A stretch of DNA of 64,000 bases from Microbacterium psychrotolerans (GCF_031085295.1 NZ_JAVFWO010000002.1:868001-932000); one strand, 5' to 3'. Shown: positions 52,519-63,381, counted from the stretch's first letter. Numbers and translations are program-made. The notes: generated from the sequence alone by a model not told the origin.

Positions 52519-53352
52519 TCACTCCGCGGACGGATCGCCATCGCGGGTATCGGGCGCGTCCTCCGCCGGCGTGGAAGAAGTCGCACTGCGCGCGAGAGTC
52601 AGCAGAGCGCCCCGCTCCACTTTAGTCAACTCGCGGGCGCGCCCGGCTGGCAGGGTTCCCAGGTGGAGCGGCCCGAACTGCCGGCGGACCAGCTCGACCA
52701 CCGGATGCCCGACGGCCGCCATCATGCGGCGCACGATCCGGTTGCGCCCCGAGTGGAGGGTGAGCTCCACGAGCGACCCGCCGCCTTCGGCTGACGACGA
52801 CAGCAGACGGGCCTTGTCGGCAGCGATCGGGCCGTCCTCGAGCTCGACGCCGCGGACGAGCTTCTGGATTGTCTGCGGCGTCACCCGGCCGTCCACCTTG
52901 GCGATGTACACCTTGGTGACGCCGAACGAGGGGTGGGCCAGCACGTGCGCCAGCTCGCCGTCGTTCGTCAGGACGAGCAGACCGCTGGTCTCGGCATCCA
53001 ATCGGCCCACGTTGTAGAGCCGCTCGTCCCAGTCCTTCGTGAAGCGGCGCAGGTCGGGACGGCCGCGGTCGTCCTTCATCGAGCTCACGACGCCGGTGGG
53101 CTTGTTGAGCATGACGTAGCGCTTGGACTGGTCGAGCTGCACAGCGGTGCCGTCGACGTCCACCAGGTCGTTCTCCGGATCGATGCGCGAGCCGAGTTCG
53201 GTGACGACCTCGCCGTTGACGCGGACGCGGCCCGCGACGATGAGGTCCTCCGCGACCCGTCGCGACGCGACCCCGGCGTTCGCCAGCACCTTCTGCAGGC
53301 GCACGCCCTCGGTGGATTCCGCGCCCGGGCCCTGTGCTGCTCCGCCGGTCAT
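52519..53352 (-). CDS. rluB: 23S rRNA pseudouridine synthase RluB
   Basis: 277 residues. S4 domain VRLQKVLANAGVASRRVAEDLI at the N-terminus, catalytic GRLDAETSGLLVLTND (the Asp) and LELTLH-type SGRNRIVRRMMAAVGHPV motif. RsuA/RluB/E/F family. The position beside scpAB fits RluB. Overlaps scpB by four bases. Confidence 0.9.
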   Translation of the reverse strand: MTGGAAQGPGAESTEGVRLQKVLANAGVASRRVAEDLIVAGRVRVNGEVVTELGSRIDPENDLVDVDGTAVQLDQSKRYVMLNKPTGVVSSMKDDRGRPDLRRFTKDWDERLYNVGRLDAETSGLLVLTNDGELAHVLAHPSFGVTKVYIAKVDGRVTPQTIQKLVRGVELEDGPIAADKARLLSSSAEGGGSLVELTLHSGRNRIVRRMMAAVGHPVVELVRRQFGPLHLGTLPAGRARELTKVERGALLTLARSATSSTPAEDAPDTRDGDPSAE

Positions 53353-54014
53353 CGACGTATCCCTTCGTCCAGGCTGTCGCCGACTTCGTCCGCGCCGTCC
53401 AGCAGCGGTGAGATGTGCGGCAGTTCGTCCAGTGAGTTGATGCCGAGGTGCACGAGCAGCGCGTCGGTCGTGCCGTAGTTGATGGCGCCGGTCTCGGCAT
53501 CCGCGAACAGCTCGGTGATGAGCCCGCGCGCGAGGAGCGTCCGCACGACCGAGTCCACGTTCACCGCGCGGATCGACGCGACCTGGCTGCGGGTGACCGG
53601 CTGCTTGTAGGCGATGACGGCGAGCGTCTCGAGCGCGGCCTGCGACAGCCGCGACGGCGCCTGGCCGCCGACGAACTCGCTGACGAGGTCGTCGAGCTCC
53701 TCGCGGACGTACAGGCGCCAGCCGCCGCCGACCTCGCGCAGTTCGAAGCCGCGCACCGGGCCGCCCGCCTTGCCGTCGTAGTCGTCGACGAGCGTCTCGA
53801 TCGCCTGCCGTACCGCGGGCACGGGGGCGCCGACGGCGGCGGCAAGGCTCACCAGGCTCTGCGGCTCCTCGACGATCAGCAGGATCGCCTCGAGCCGTCG
53901 CGCGACGTCGGTCGTCGCCACGGCGGGGTGTGCGCCATCGCCGGCCGGGCGTGCGCCCTCGGCGGCCGGGCTCCCGCCTGCGGTCGCGGAGCTTGTCGTT
54001 GCGTCATCGGTCAT
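53349..54014 (-). CDS. scpB: Segregation and condensation protein B
   Basis: 221 residues. Two winged helices: RRLEAILLIVEEPQSLVSLAAAVG and the C-terminal QAALETLAVIAYKQPVTRSQVASIRAVNVDSVVRTLL block that is diagnostic for ScpB. Partner of ScpA in the SMC condensin. A ~30-residue disordered N-terminus precedes. ATG 54014 overlaps scpA by eleven bases. Confidence 0.93.
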   Translation of the reverse strand: MTDDATTSSATAGGSPAAEGARPAGDGAHPAVATTDVARRLEAILLIVEEPQSLVSLAAAVGAPVPAVRQAIETLVDDYDGKAGGPVRGFELREVGGGWRLYVREELDDLVSEFVGGQAPSRLSQAALETLAVIAYKQPVTRSQVASIRAVNVDSVVRTLLARGLITELFADAETGAINYGTTDALLVHLGINSLDELPHISPLLDGADEVGDSLDEGIRR

Positions 54015-54963
54015 AGTCGGCTCCCAAGCTGGCGAGGTTCTCGTCGCTCCAGCGCTGCGCGCTCCAGCGGAGCGTCAGCTCGCCGAGCGGCTCGAGCTGT
54101 TCGAAGGACAGGGCGGCGTGGCGATACAGCTCCAGCACCGACAGGAATCGCGCCACGACGACACCCGGCTGCCCGACCCCCGCGATGAGCTCGCGGAAGG
54201 TCAGGGACCCGGCATCCCGCAGCAGCGTCACCACGATCGCGGCCTGCTCGCGGATGCTGACCAGTGGCGCATGCAGATGGTCGAAGCCGATGCGCGGGAT
54301 CTCCTTCGGGGTCATCGCCAGCAGCGCGAGGGCCGCGAAGTCGTCGGGGCTCAGCGACCAGACCAGCTCAGGAACGGCCTGCCGGTACTTCTCGTCGAGC
54401 CGCACCGACCGCGTGTGGCGCACCCCCTCACGGCGAAGGCAGCGCTCGAACCACGCGGAGACCTCCTTGAACGCGCGGTACTGCAGCAGTCGCGCGAAGA
54501 GTAGATCGCGCGCCTCGAGCAGGGCGACGGACTCGGCATCCACCAGCTCCCCCTGCGGCAGCAGCCCGGCGACCTTCATGTCGAGGAGGGTCGCGGCGAC
54601 GACAAGGAATTCGGACGCCTCGTCTAGGTCCTCGTCGGGGCCCAGATCGCGCAGGTACGCGATGAACTCGTTCGTCACGAGCGACAGCGACACCTCGGTG
54701 ATGTCGAGCTCGTGCTTCGAGATCAGCGTGAGCAGCAGGTCGAACGGTCCGTCGAAGTTGGCCAGCGCGACGCGGAATCCCTGCCCGGCATCGACCATCG
54801 CCTCGGTCGCCGGCGAGGAGTCCTCGACAGCGGGCGACGAGGAGTCCTCGACAGCGGGCGACGAGGAGTCCTCGACAGCGGGCGACGCGGAATCTTCGAG
54901 CGGGGGCGCGGCGCCCTCGCCGTTCGCGGATGAGCCTGTCGAGGCCTCAGGCGACAGCGCCAC
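54004..54963 (-). CDS. scpA: Segregation and condensation protein A, with a repeat-bearing N-terminal extension
   Basis: 319 residues from GTG 54963. The kleisin N-domain FRVALANFDGPFDLLLTLISKHELDITEVSLS starts near residue 62; LLEARDLLFARLLQYRAFKEVSAWF and the C-terminal winged helix RFLSVLELYRHAALSFEQLEPLGEL follow. It closes the SMC ring. Before the core is an acidic Ser/Glu-rich extension with three exact copies of EDSS(S)PAV coded by 24-bp repeats at 54815-54886. The GTG overlaps parA by 17 bases; an ATG (MVDAGQGFRVALANF) closer to the core is an alternative start. Confidence 0.85.
   Translation of the reverse strand: MALSPEASTGSSANGEGAAPPLEDSASPAVEDSSSPAVEDSSSPAVEDSSPATEAMVDAGQGFRVALANFDGPFDLLLTLISKHELDITEVSLSLVTNEFIAYLRDLGPDEDLDEASEFLVVAATLLDMKVAGLLPQGELVDAESVALLEARDLLFARLLQYRAFKEVSAWFERCLRREGVRHTRSVRLDEKYRQAVPELVWSLSPDDFAALALLAMTPKEIPRIGFDHLHAPLVSIREQAAIVVTLLRDAGSLTFRELIAGVGQPGVVVARFLSVLELYRHAALSFEQLEPLGELTLRWSAQRWSDENLASLGADYDR
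54815..54886. repeat. Three exact 24-bp tandem repeats inside scpA
   Basis: Unit starts GAGGAGTCCTCGACAG and ends CGGGCGAC; copies at 54815, 54839 and 54863 with a decayed fourth. Frame-preserving (eight codons). Confidence 0.88.
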
Positions 54964-55837
54964 GGGCGACCAGCTCTCGCGCCAGCCGCAGGTAGGCCTG
55001 CGCGGCAGCGTGCTCCGGCGCGAATTCGGTGATCGGCATGCCCGAGACCGAGGCATCCGGGAACTTGACCGTACGGCCGATGACCGTCTCGAGGACGTCG
55101 TCGCCGAACGCGTCGACCACGCGCTCGAGCACCTCGCGCGAGTGCAGGGTGCGTGCGTCGTACATCGTCGCGAGCACGCCGTCGAGGGTGATCGTCGGGT
55201 TGAGGCGGTCCCGCACCTTGTCGATCGTCTCGATCAGCATCGCGACGCCGCGCAGGGCGAAGAACTCGCACTCGAGCGGGATCACCACGCCGTGGCTGGC
55301 GGTGAGCGCGTTGACGGTCAGCAGGCCCAGCGATGGTTGGCAGTCGATGAGCACGACGTCGTAGTCGGCGGACACCTTGCGCAGCGCGCGCGACAGCGTC
55401 TGCTCACGCGCGACCTCGTTGACGAGGTGGACCTCGGCGGCCGACAGGTCGATGTTCGCCGGGATGACGTCGAGGTTCTCGACGCGCGAGTGGACGATGA
55501 CGTCGTGCGGGTCGCGCTTGCCGTCGAGCAGCAGGTCGTAGATCGTCGGGATCTCGTGCGTCTGGATGCCGAGACCGGCCGACAGCGCACCCTGCGGGTC
55601 GAAGTCGACCGCGAGCACCTTGCGGCCGTAGTTCGCCAGCGCGGCGGCGAGGTTGATGGTGGTCGTCGTCTTGCCGACGCCGCCCTTCTGGTTGCAGAGG
55701 GCGATGATACGAGCAGGACCGTGGCCGTCGAGCTTCGGCGGAGTGGGGAAGCCCTGGTAGGGACGCCCGGTAGGCCCGATGGGAACCTCGGACTCCGAGG
55801 CCTTCCCCGATCTGGTCTTCGCCGTGCTGTCAGCCAC
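54947..55837 (-). CDS. parA: ParA-family ATPase, orphan type linked to scpAB
   Basis: 296 residues. Deviant Walker A KGGVGKTTTTINLAAAL, VDFDPQGALSAGLG, and Walker B-type DYDVVLIDCQPSLG. N-terminal ~45-residue extension. Not next to parB or an origin; this second ParA beside ScpA is conserved in actinobacteria and its role is distinct from ParABS partition. GTG 55837 has GGAAGCGGGAG upstream, with TAGGAT about 30 bases before the start. Confidence 0.9.
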   Translation of the reverse strand: MADSTAKTRSGKASESEVPIGPTGRPYQGFPTPPKLDGHGPARIIALCNQKGGVGKTTTTINLAAALANYGRKVLAVDFDPQGALSAGLGIQTHEIPTIYDLLLDGKRDPHDVIVHSRVENLDVIPANIDLSAAEVHLVNEVAREQTLSRALRKVSADYDVVLIDCQPSLGLLTVNALTASHGVVIPLECEFFALRGVAMLIETIDKVRDRLNPTITLDGVLATMYDARTLHSREVLERVVDAFGDDVLETVIGRTVKFPDASVSGMPITEFAPEHAAAQAYLRLARELVARGAVA

Positions 55838-55924
55838 CGTGCTCCCGCTTCCTCGTGCTCGCTCGATCCTAGTGGCCCCTAGGCGAATCCTTCAGCAAAG
55901 CGCCGCGGCAGCGGGACATGCGCG

Positions 55925-55961
55925 CGTCATGGCGCCCGCGTCGAGCGCGGGCGCCATGACG
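55925..55961 (-). terminator. Terminator of the septum-formation lipoprotein gene
   Basis: Perfect 16-bp arms CGTCATGGCGCCCGCG / CGCGGGCGCCATGACG with a 5-nt loop, four bases downstream of the minus-strand stop. Confidence 0.82.
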
Positions 55962-55965
55962 TCGA

Positions 55966-56484
55966 TCAGCGCGCGGCGCCGGCGAGGGTGCCGGTCAGCT
56001 TCGCACCCGACGGATCCCACGCGATGCACAGCACCTCGCGGTCGCCGTTCTCCCACGACCCGCTCGTCGGGTACATCGGCCAGTAGTCGAGCGTGGACGA
56101 CTCGTACGCCAGGCCGATGAACGTCGCGAACTCCGCCACGCAGGTGGTGTCGGCATCCGCGATGATGGCATCCTCGCCCGGGAACTCGCCGTCGGCCAGC
56201 GAGTACGAGTAGTACACCTCGTCGTCGTGCGGCTCGTCGCACGGAACGACGGGCACGTCGCTCACCTCTTCGGTCGTGTCCATGTCCGCGGTGTTGAGGC
56301 AGTCGCCGACGCGGATGGCGAACACGTCCGCGTTGTCCACCTGCTCGGTCACCTCGCCGGTCTCGGCGTCGCGGACCGGCTGCGACGACGGCAGGAACTG
56401 GTCGATGATCGAGCAGCCGCTGAGCGAGACCGCCGCCGCCACGACGACGGCAGCCAGCGAGATGCGGGCACGTCTGTTGTTCAT
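55966..56484 (-). CDS. Lipoprotein with septum-formation (Septum_form) domain
   Basis: 172 residues. Lipoprotein signal SLAAVVVAAAVSLSGC with lipobox LSGC (Cys23), so anchored to the outer leaflet of the membrane. The body has the Septum_form pattern: VGDCLN, VPCDEPHDDEVYYSY, ADTTCVAEFATFIG, LDYWPMYPTSGSWENGDREVLCIAW, i.e. spaced Cys residues forming disulphides. Role in septum formation is assumed from family name only. Stands alone between xerD and parA with its own terminator. Confidence 0.82.
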   Translation of the reverse strand: MNNRRARISLAAVVVAAAVSLSGCSIIDQFLPSSQPVRDAETGEVTEQVDNADVFAIRVGDCLNTADMDTTEEVSDVPVVPCDEPHDDEVYYSYSLADGEFPGEDAIIADADTTCVAEFATFIGLAYESSTLDYWPMYPTSGSWENGDREVLCIAWDPSGAKLTGTLAGAAR

Positions 56485-56571
56485 TCGATCCCCCCGGAGA
56501 TCGTTGGTCCGCCCGGGTGGCGGATCCCCAATCGCACAGTCTGGCCGACTTTCGAACTCCGTGAGAAATCC

Positions 56572-57522
56572 TTAACGTGCCCGCGGATGCGACGTGGCGT
56601 AGACGTCGCGCAGCGCGTCGACCGACACGTACGTGTAGATCTGCGTCGTCGCCACGGAGGCATGCCCGAGGAGCTCCTGTACGACCCGCACGTCGGCGCC
56701 GCCCTGCAGCAGGTGGGTGGCGAACGAGTGCCTCAGGGTGTGCGGCGAGACGTGCGCGGTGAGGTGGGCGCGCTCGGCCGCGGACTGGATGATCAGCCAC
56801 GCGCTCTGGCGCGACAGCGGAGCGCCGCGCGCCCCGAGGAACAGCTTCGGCGTCGCCCGCCCGCGGAGCGACAGCTCGGGACGCGAGCGGGTGAGATAGG
56901 CGTCCACCGCGGCCCGCGCATACGAGCCCACCGGCACGATCCGCTCCTTCGAGCCCTTGCCGCGCACGCGGAGCACATCCCCGTGCGCGACGTCGTCGAC
57001 GTCGAGCTGCACGATCTCGGATACCCGGGCCCCGGTCGCGTAGAGCAGCTCCAGGAGCGCGCGATCCCGCGTCGCGAGCAGGTCGCCCGGCGCTCCGCCC
57101 GCGGTGCCCGCCACGTCGGCGTCGGTCGACGGCGCGGGGCCGGACGCATCCAGCAGCGACTCGACCTGCTCGATGGTGAGCGCCTTCGGAAGCCGTCGCG
57201 CCTGTTTCGGCGGCCGCAGGTTCATCGACGGATCGGCCGGCTCGATGCCCTCGCGCGCGAGGAAGCGGTGCAGCCCCCGCACCGACGACTGCAGGCGCGC
57301 CAGCGACGATGCCGCGATCGGCGGCTGCCCGGCCGCCCTGTCGGCGACGAAGCTGGCCAGCGTCACCGAGGTGACCGCGGCCGTGTCATCGATGCCCTGC
57401 TCCCGCAGCCACTCCGCATAGCCGGCGAGATCACGCCGGTACGCCGCGACCGTGTTCTCCGACAGTCCGCGCTCGATCGCGACATGACGCAGGTAGGCGT
57501 CGACGGCGAGATCGATCCTCAT
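56572..57522 (-). CDS. xerD: Tyrosine recombinase XerD
   Basis: 316 residues. N-terminal core-binding domain (YLRHVAIERGLSENTVAAYRRDL) and catalytic domain with Arg in ATGARVSEI, Lys in RGKGSKERIVP, His/Arg in HTLRHSFATHL, His in LLGHASVATTQIYTY, nucleophile Tyr in that last block. Resolves chromosome dimers at dif with XerC. Between the NUDIX and lipoprotein genes as in related genomes; not a prophage integrase. Confidence 0.92.
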   Translation of the reverse strand: MRIDLAVDAYLRHVAIERGLSENTVAAYRRDLAGYAEWLREQGIDDTAAVTSVTLASFVADRAAGQPPIAASSLARLQSSVRGLHRFLAREGIEPADPSMNLRPPKQARRLPKALTIEQVESLLDASGPAPSTDADVAGTAGGAPGDLLATRDRALLELLYATGARVSEIVQLDVDDVAHGDVLRVRGKGSKERIVPVGSYARAAVDAYLTRSRPELSLRGRATPKLFLGARGAPLSRQSAWLIIQSAAERAHLTAHVSPHTLRHSFATHLLQGGADVRVVQELLGHASVATTQIYTYVSVDALRDVYATSHPRAR

Positions 57523-57539
57523 GTCAGGTCGTCTTCATA

Positions 57540-58172
57540 TCAGGCGCCCGAGGACTCCTTCGCGCCGCGCAGCCGCTCCGCGGCTGCCAGCACGCCGACA
57601 GTGAGGATGCCGTTGCGGAGCCGTCCGGCGAAGATGCCGGCGACGGCATCGGCGAGCGGCACCCATTCGAGGCGGATGTCGGCCTCCTCGTCCGTGCGCG
57701 CGTGCACGTCATCGGCGGGCATGAGGTCGCGGGCGAGGAACAGATGGACGATCTCGTCGTTCCCGCCGGGTGTGGTGAAGATGCTCACCAGCGGCTCCCA
57801 GGAGAAGGCGACCAGGTCAGCCTCCTCCGCGAGTTCGCGGCGGGCCGTCTCGAGCGGCGACTCCCCTGCGATATCGAGCAGTCCCGCCGGGATCTCCCAG
57901 TCGCGCAGGCGGATCGGATGCCGGTACTGCTGGATCAGCAGCACCCGCCCATCCTCGTCCACCGCGACGACGGCGGCCGCCCCCGGATGGTCGACGTATT
58001 GGCGCACGATCTGGCCGTCACCATAGGCGACGGTGTCGCTGCGCACATCCCACACGCGACCCTCGTAGACCAGCTCGCTCTCGAGGATCGCTGCGTCGAC
58101 GGGCTCGTCCGCGAGAAGCGCCGGCCCGGGCGTCGCGGGAGCGCCGGGCTGCGGCGCGCGCTCGTCCGTCAC
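57540..58172 (-). CDS. NUDIX hydrolase, ADP-ribose pyrophosphatase type
   Basis: 210 residues. ELVYEGRVWDVRSDTVAYGDG at the N-terminus, QQYRHPIRLRDWEIPAGLLD and the Nudix box AGESPLETARRELAEEADL. Hydrolyses ADP-ribose or similar. GTG 58172 starts one base after pyrG; ATG 58193 is the alternative. Co-transcribed with pyrG. Confidence 0.88.
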   Translation of the reverse strand: MTDERAPQPGAPATPGPALLADEPVDAAILESELVYEGRVWDVRSDTVAYGDGQIVRQYVDHPGAAAVVAVDEDGRVLLIQQYRHPIRLRDWEIPAGLLDIAGESPLETARRELAEEADLVAFSWEPLVSIFTTPGGNDEIVHLFLARDLMPADDVHARTDEEADIRLEWVPLADAVAGIFAGRLRNGILTVGVLAAAERLRGAKESSGA

Positions 58173-58173
58173 G

Positions 58174-59898
<1,725 letters not shown>

Positions 59899-59900
59899 TT

Positions 59901-59927
59901 ATCCTATCAGTCGACTTCGGTGCGCAA
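59901..59927 (-). promoter_or_regulatory. Promoter of pyrG, leaderless
   Basis: On the minus strand TTGCGC (59922-59927), 15-bp gap, TAGGAT (59901-59906), eight bases before GTG 59892. The -35 lies within the last codons of recN. Confidence 0.45.
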
Positions 59928-61598
59928 GCTCAGCAACTCGCGGGCATGGGTCAGCGCGGCATCCGAGTCGGGCATGCCCGACAGCAGGCGGGCCATCTCG
60001 GCCTCGCGATCGGCTCCTTCGAGACGACGGACATCGGATGCCGTCACCGAGCCGTCGTTCGCCTTCACGACGGTCAGGTGGTTGGCGGCGAACGCGGCGA
60101 CCTGTGCGAGATGGGTGACGGCGATCACCTGCGAGGACTCCGACAGGCGGGCGAGCCGCCGGCCCACCTCGATCGCCGCGGCGCCGCCGATGCCGGCATC
60201 CACCTCGTCGAAGACGAAGGTCGGCACCGGGTCGACGGCGGCGATGACGACCTCGATCGCGAGCATGACGCGGCTGAGCTCTCCCCCGCTCGCGCCGCGC
60301 GAGACCGCGCGCGGCTCGGCACCCGGGTGCGGGGCGAGCAGGATCGCGACGTCGTCGCGCCCCGACGCCGTCTCGGCGCCGGCGGTGACCGCGACCTCGA
60401 GGCGGGCATCGGGCATCGCAAGGGCACGCAGCTCGGCCGTGACGGCGGAGCCCAGGCGCGCGGCCGCTTCGGTCCTGGCGGCGGTGAGCACGGCGGCGGC
60501 CTCGTCGAGAGCGGCGGCCGCGGCATCCCGCTCCTCGGTCAGCCGTTCGATCCGATCGGAGTCGTCGTCCAGCTCCGCCAGACGCGACGAGCCGGTGTCG
60601 AGCAGGTCGATCGCGGCGTCGAGCGTGCCGTGGGCCCGCACGAGCCCTGCCAGCACCGCGCGACGCTCCTCGACGGCGGCGAGCTCGTGCGGACCCGACT
60701 CGTCGAGGTCGGCGAGATAGCCGGCGAGTGCGGCGGCGACGTCGGCGACGCGATACCCGAGGTCGGCGAGCTGGCCGGCGAGCTCTTCGAGCACCGGATC
60801 GTGCACGCGCTCGAGGACTCGACGGGACTCGGCCAGCAGCGTGGCGGCGTCAGGCTCGTCACCCTCGCCCGACAGGCCGTCGTGGGCGGTCGCAGCGGCG
60901 ACGCGCAGCTCCTCGGCGTTCGCCAGCCGCTCGGCGCGCGCAGCGAGCTCGGTGTCCTCACCGGGCTGCGGAGCCGCCTGCTCGATCTCGGACAGCTGGG
61001 CCCGCAGGTCTTCGGCCTCGCGCGCACGCATGTCGCGATCGTCGGTGAGCTGCGACAGCTCGCGATCGATCGCACGCCAATGCTCGAACGACCGCCGGTA
61101 CGCGTCTCGCGCGGTGTGGACGGCCTCGCCGCCGAACCTGTCGAGCGCGTCGCGCTGCGCCGCCGCCGAGCGCAGGCGCAGCTGGTCGGACTGGCCGTGC
61201 ACCACCACGAGCTCGTCGGCGAGGTCGGCGAGCACACCGGCCGGCGCGGCGCGCCCGCCGACGGAGGCCCGGCCACGGCCCTCGCTCGAGATCGAGCGGC
61301 CGATGTAGAGCTCGGCGCGGCCGCCGCCGATGGGCTCGACGTCGCCGCCCGCCTCGCGCACGCGCGCGGCGACGGGCCCGTCCTCGGGCACGATCCATAC
61401 ACCGTCGACGGTCGCCTGCGAGGCGCCGGCGCGCACGGCGCCGGAGTCGGCGCGCTGGCCGAGCAGCAGGCCCAGGCCGGTGACGACCATCGTCTTGCCC
61501 GCGCCGGTCTCGCCAGTGATCGCCGTGAAGCCCGCGCCGATGGGCAGCGTCGCCTCGGCGATCACGCCGAGGTCGCGCAGGCGCATCTCCTCGATCAC
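59907..61598 (-). CDS. recN: DNA repair protein RecN
   Basis: 563 residues, SMC-like ATPase. IEEMRLRDLGVIAEATLPIGAGFTAITGETGAGKTMVV (Walker A), coiled-coil middle part with long Arg/Glu/Ala-rich helices, C-terminal ABC signature SGGELSRVMLAIEVV and Walker B TFVFDEVDAGIGG. Involved in double-strand break repair. GTG 61598 overlaps the nadK stop (GTGA). Confidence 0.93.
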   Translation of the reverse strand: MIEEMRLRDLGVIAEATLPIGAGFTAITGETGAGKTMVVTGLGLLLGQRADSGAVRAGASQATVDGVWIVPEDGPVAARVREAGGDVEPIGGGRAELYIGRSISSEGRGRASVGGRAAPAGVLADLADELVVVHGQSDQLRLRSAAAQRDALDRFGGEAVHTARDAYRRSFEHWRAIDRELSQLTDDRDMRAREAEDLRAQLSEIEQAAPQPGEDTELAARAERLANAEELRVAAATAHDGLSGEGDEPDAATLLAESRRVLERVHDPVLEELAGQLADLGYRVADVAAALAGYLADLDESGPHELAAVEERRAVLAGLVRAHGTLDAAIDLLDTGSSRLAELDDDSDRIERLTEERDAAAAALDEAAAVLTAARTEAAARLGSAVTAELRALAMPDARLEVAVTAGAETASGRDDVAILLAPHPGAEPRAVSRGASGGELSRVMLAIEVVIAAVDPVPTFVFDEVDAGIGGAAAIEVGRRLARLSESSQVIAVTHLAQVAAFAANHLTVVKANDGSVTASDVRRLEGADREAEMARLLSGMPDSDAALTHARELLSLRTEVD

Positions 61599-62584
61599 GG
61601 CGCCACCTCGGCTGAGACGGGCAGCACGCCGGTGATCGCCGCCGGGCCGCGCCAGCCCTCGACCGGAAGGCGGAACTTGCGCACGAGGCGATCGGTGAAC
61701 TGCGCGGGGTGCAGGCGCGCCAGGCGCACCGGACGCTCGGACCGACGCACCACCACGCGGGCGCCCGGTGGCAGGTCGTGCGACCGGCGCCCATCGCACC
61801 ACAGGATGCCCGTGCCGTTCGTGCGCTCGAGCACCTCGATCGCTACAGAGTGCTCCGGGCCCACCACGAGCGGCTTCGCGAAGAGCGCGTGCGCCGACAG
61901 TGGCACCACGGCGATCGCCTCGACGGTCGGCCAGATGACCGGGCCGCCGGCGGAGAAGTTGTAGGCGGTCGACCCGGTGGGGGTCGACACGACCATGCCG
62001 TCGCAGCCGAACGTCGACAGCGGCCGCCCGTCGATCTCGACCACGACCTCGAGCATGCGCTCGCGGCTCGCCTTCTCGACCGTCGCCTCGTTGAGCGCCC
62101 AGGTCTCGTAGATCACTGAGTCGACCGTGTCCTTCACCCGCACCTGCAGCGCCATGCGCTCTTCGACCTCGTACTCGCGGGCGATGACGCGGCGGACGGC
62201 CTCGTCCATGTCGTCGCGCTCGGTCTCGGCGAGGAAGCCGACGTGGCCCATGTTGATGCCCAGCACCGGCGCGCGTCCGTCTCGCACCAGCTCGGCGGCG
62301 CGCAGGATGGTGCCGTCGCCGCCCAGCACGATCGCGAGCTCGACCTCGCCGACCGGCACATCGCGTCCGAGCAGCGCCACATCGCCGAGCGTGGAACCTG
62401 CGGCCAGCAGCTCCTCCGCGTCGTCGGGGGCGAACACCGGCCGGGCACCCGCCGCGCGCAGTGCGTCGACGACCCGCTCAGCGGCAGTGACGGTCTCGGC
62501 GCGATGCGCGTGCGCCACGACCAGGATGCTGCGCTCGGCCTGCGCGTGATCCTGCGTGTCGTGCGGTGCGTCGGCGTTGTTCAT
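61595..62584 (-). CDS. nadK: NAD kinase
   Basis: 329 residues. GGDGTILRAAELV (GGDG), GINMGHVGFLAE, WALNEATVEK, CDGMVVSTPTGSTAYNFSAGGP and the C-terminal WCDGRRSHDLPPG. Makes NADP+. ATG 62584 overlaps the tlyA stop by four bases (ATGA). The frame upstream to 63427 is spurious. Confidence 0.95.
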   Translation of the reverse strand: MNNADAPHDTQDHAQAERSILVVAHAHRAETVTAAERVVDALRAAGARPVFAPDDAEELLAAGSTLGDVALLGRDVPVGEVELAIVLGGDGTILRAAELVRDGRAPVLGINMGHVGFLAETERDDMDEAVRRVIAREYEVEERMALQVRVKDTVDSVIYETWALNEATVEKASRERMLEVVVEIDGRPLSTFGCDGMVVSTPTGSTAYNFSAGGPVIWPTVEAIAVVPLSAHALFAKPLVVGPEHSVAIEVLERTNGTGILWCDGRRSHDLPPGARVVVRRSERPVRLARLHPAQFTDRLVRKFRLPVEGWRGPAAITGVLPVSAEVAP

Positions 62585-63381
62585 CGGCTCCCCGCCAGTC
62601 GGTTCACAGTGCCTGACCATTCTGTCGGATTGCTCCCCCGCCCCGGCGCGAGGTGGGCTATGAACTCGGAATTGCCGTGCGTGCCCGCTATCGGGGAGGA
62701 GACGATGCCGCACGTGCCGAGTCCCGCATCCCATGCCGACCAGAGGACCCGCGCGACGGCGTCGGCACGCAGCACCGGGTTGGTGACGAGGCCGCCCTTC
62801 ACCGCGGTGCGCCCCACCTCGAACTGAGGCTTCACGAGCAGCACGAGATCGGCATCGGATGCCGCCACCGCCACCGCCGCCGGCAGCACGTGGGACAGCG
62901 AGATGAAGGACAGGTCGCCGGTGATCACCGACGGCGCCGCCGCGACGCCGCTCGCCTCGGCGAGCGATTCGGGCGTCATGTAGCGGACGTTGAACCCTTC
63001 GATCGAGACGACGCCGGGGTCGTCGGCGACGGACGGGGCGAGCTGTCCGTGTCCGACATCGACCGCGATGACGGGCTCGGCGCCGCGTTCGCGGAGCACC
63101 TGGGTGAACCCGCCAGTGGAAGCGCCCATGTCGAGCGCCACACGGCCGCGGACGTCGACGGCGAACGCGTCCAGCCCGGCGATCAGCTTGTGAGCGGCGC
63201 GGCTGACGTAGTGATCGGCGCCGGCGACCTCGATCAGGCTGTCGTCGCGCACGGGCGTCGAGGCCTTCACCACGGGGCGTCCGTCGACGGTCACCAGCCC
63301 CTCGGCGATCAGCGTCGCGGCATGCGTGCGCGAGCGCGCGAGACCGCGGGCGGCGAGAGCGGCGTCGAGCCGGCTCGTCAT
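62581..63381 (-). CDS. tlyA: TlyA 16S/23S rRNA 2'-O-methyltransferase
   Basis: 266 residues. S4 domain (RLDAALAARGLARSRTHAATLI) then a Rossmann methyltransferase of the RrmJ kind: VALDMGASTGGFTQVL (SAM loop), VITGDLSFISLSHVLP and LVKPQFEVGRT (KDKE-type residues). Methylates C1409 of 16S and C1920 of 23S rRNA in mycobacteria; the product is linked to capreomycin sensitivity there. Position before nadK and recN is classic. Confidence 0.93.
   Translation of the reverse strand: MTSRLDAALAARGLARSRTHAATLIAEGLVTVDGRPVVKASTPVRDDSLIEVAGADHYVSRAAHKLIAGLDAFAVDVRGRVALDMGASTGGFTQVLRERGAEPVIAVDVGHGQLAPSVADDPGVVSIEGFNVRYMTPESLAEASGVAAAPSVITGDLSFISLSHVLPAAVAVAASDADLVLLVKPQFEVGRTAVKGGLVTNPVLRADAVARVLWSAWDAGLGTCGIVSSPIAGTHGNSEFIAHLAPGRGSNPTEWSGTVNRLAGSR

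Noticed and set aside
56572-57522. XerD considered as a phage or island integrase
   Set aside because: Standard length and motifs of chromosomal XerD, sits in a conserved housekeeping series, no att repeats or phage genes.
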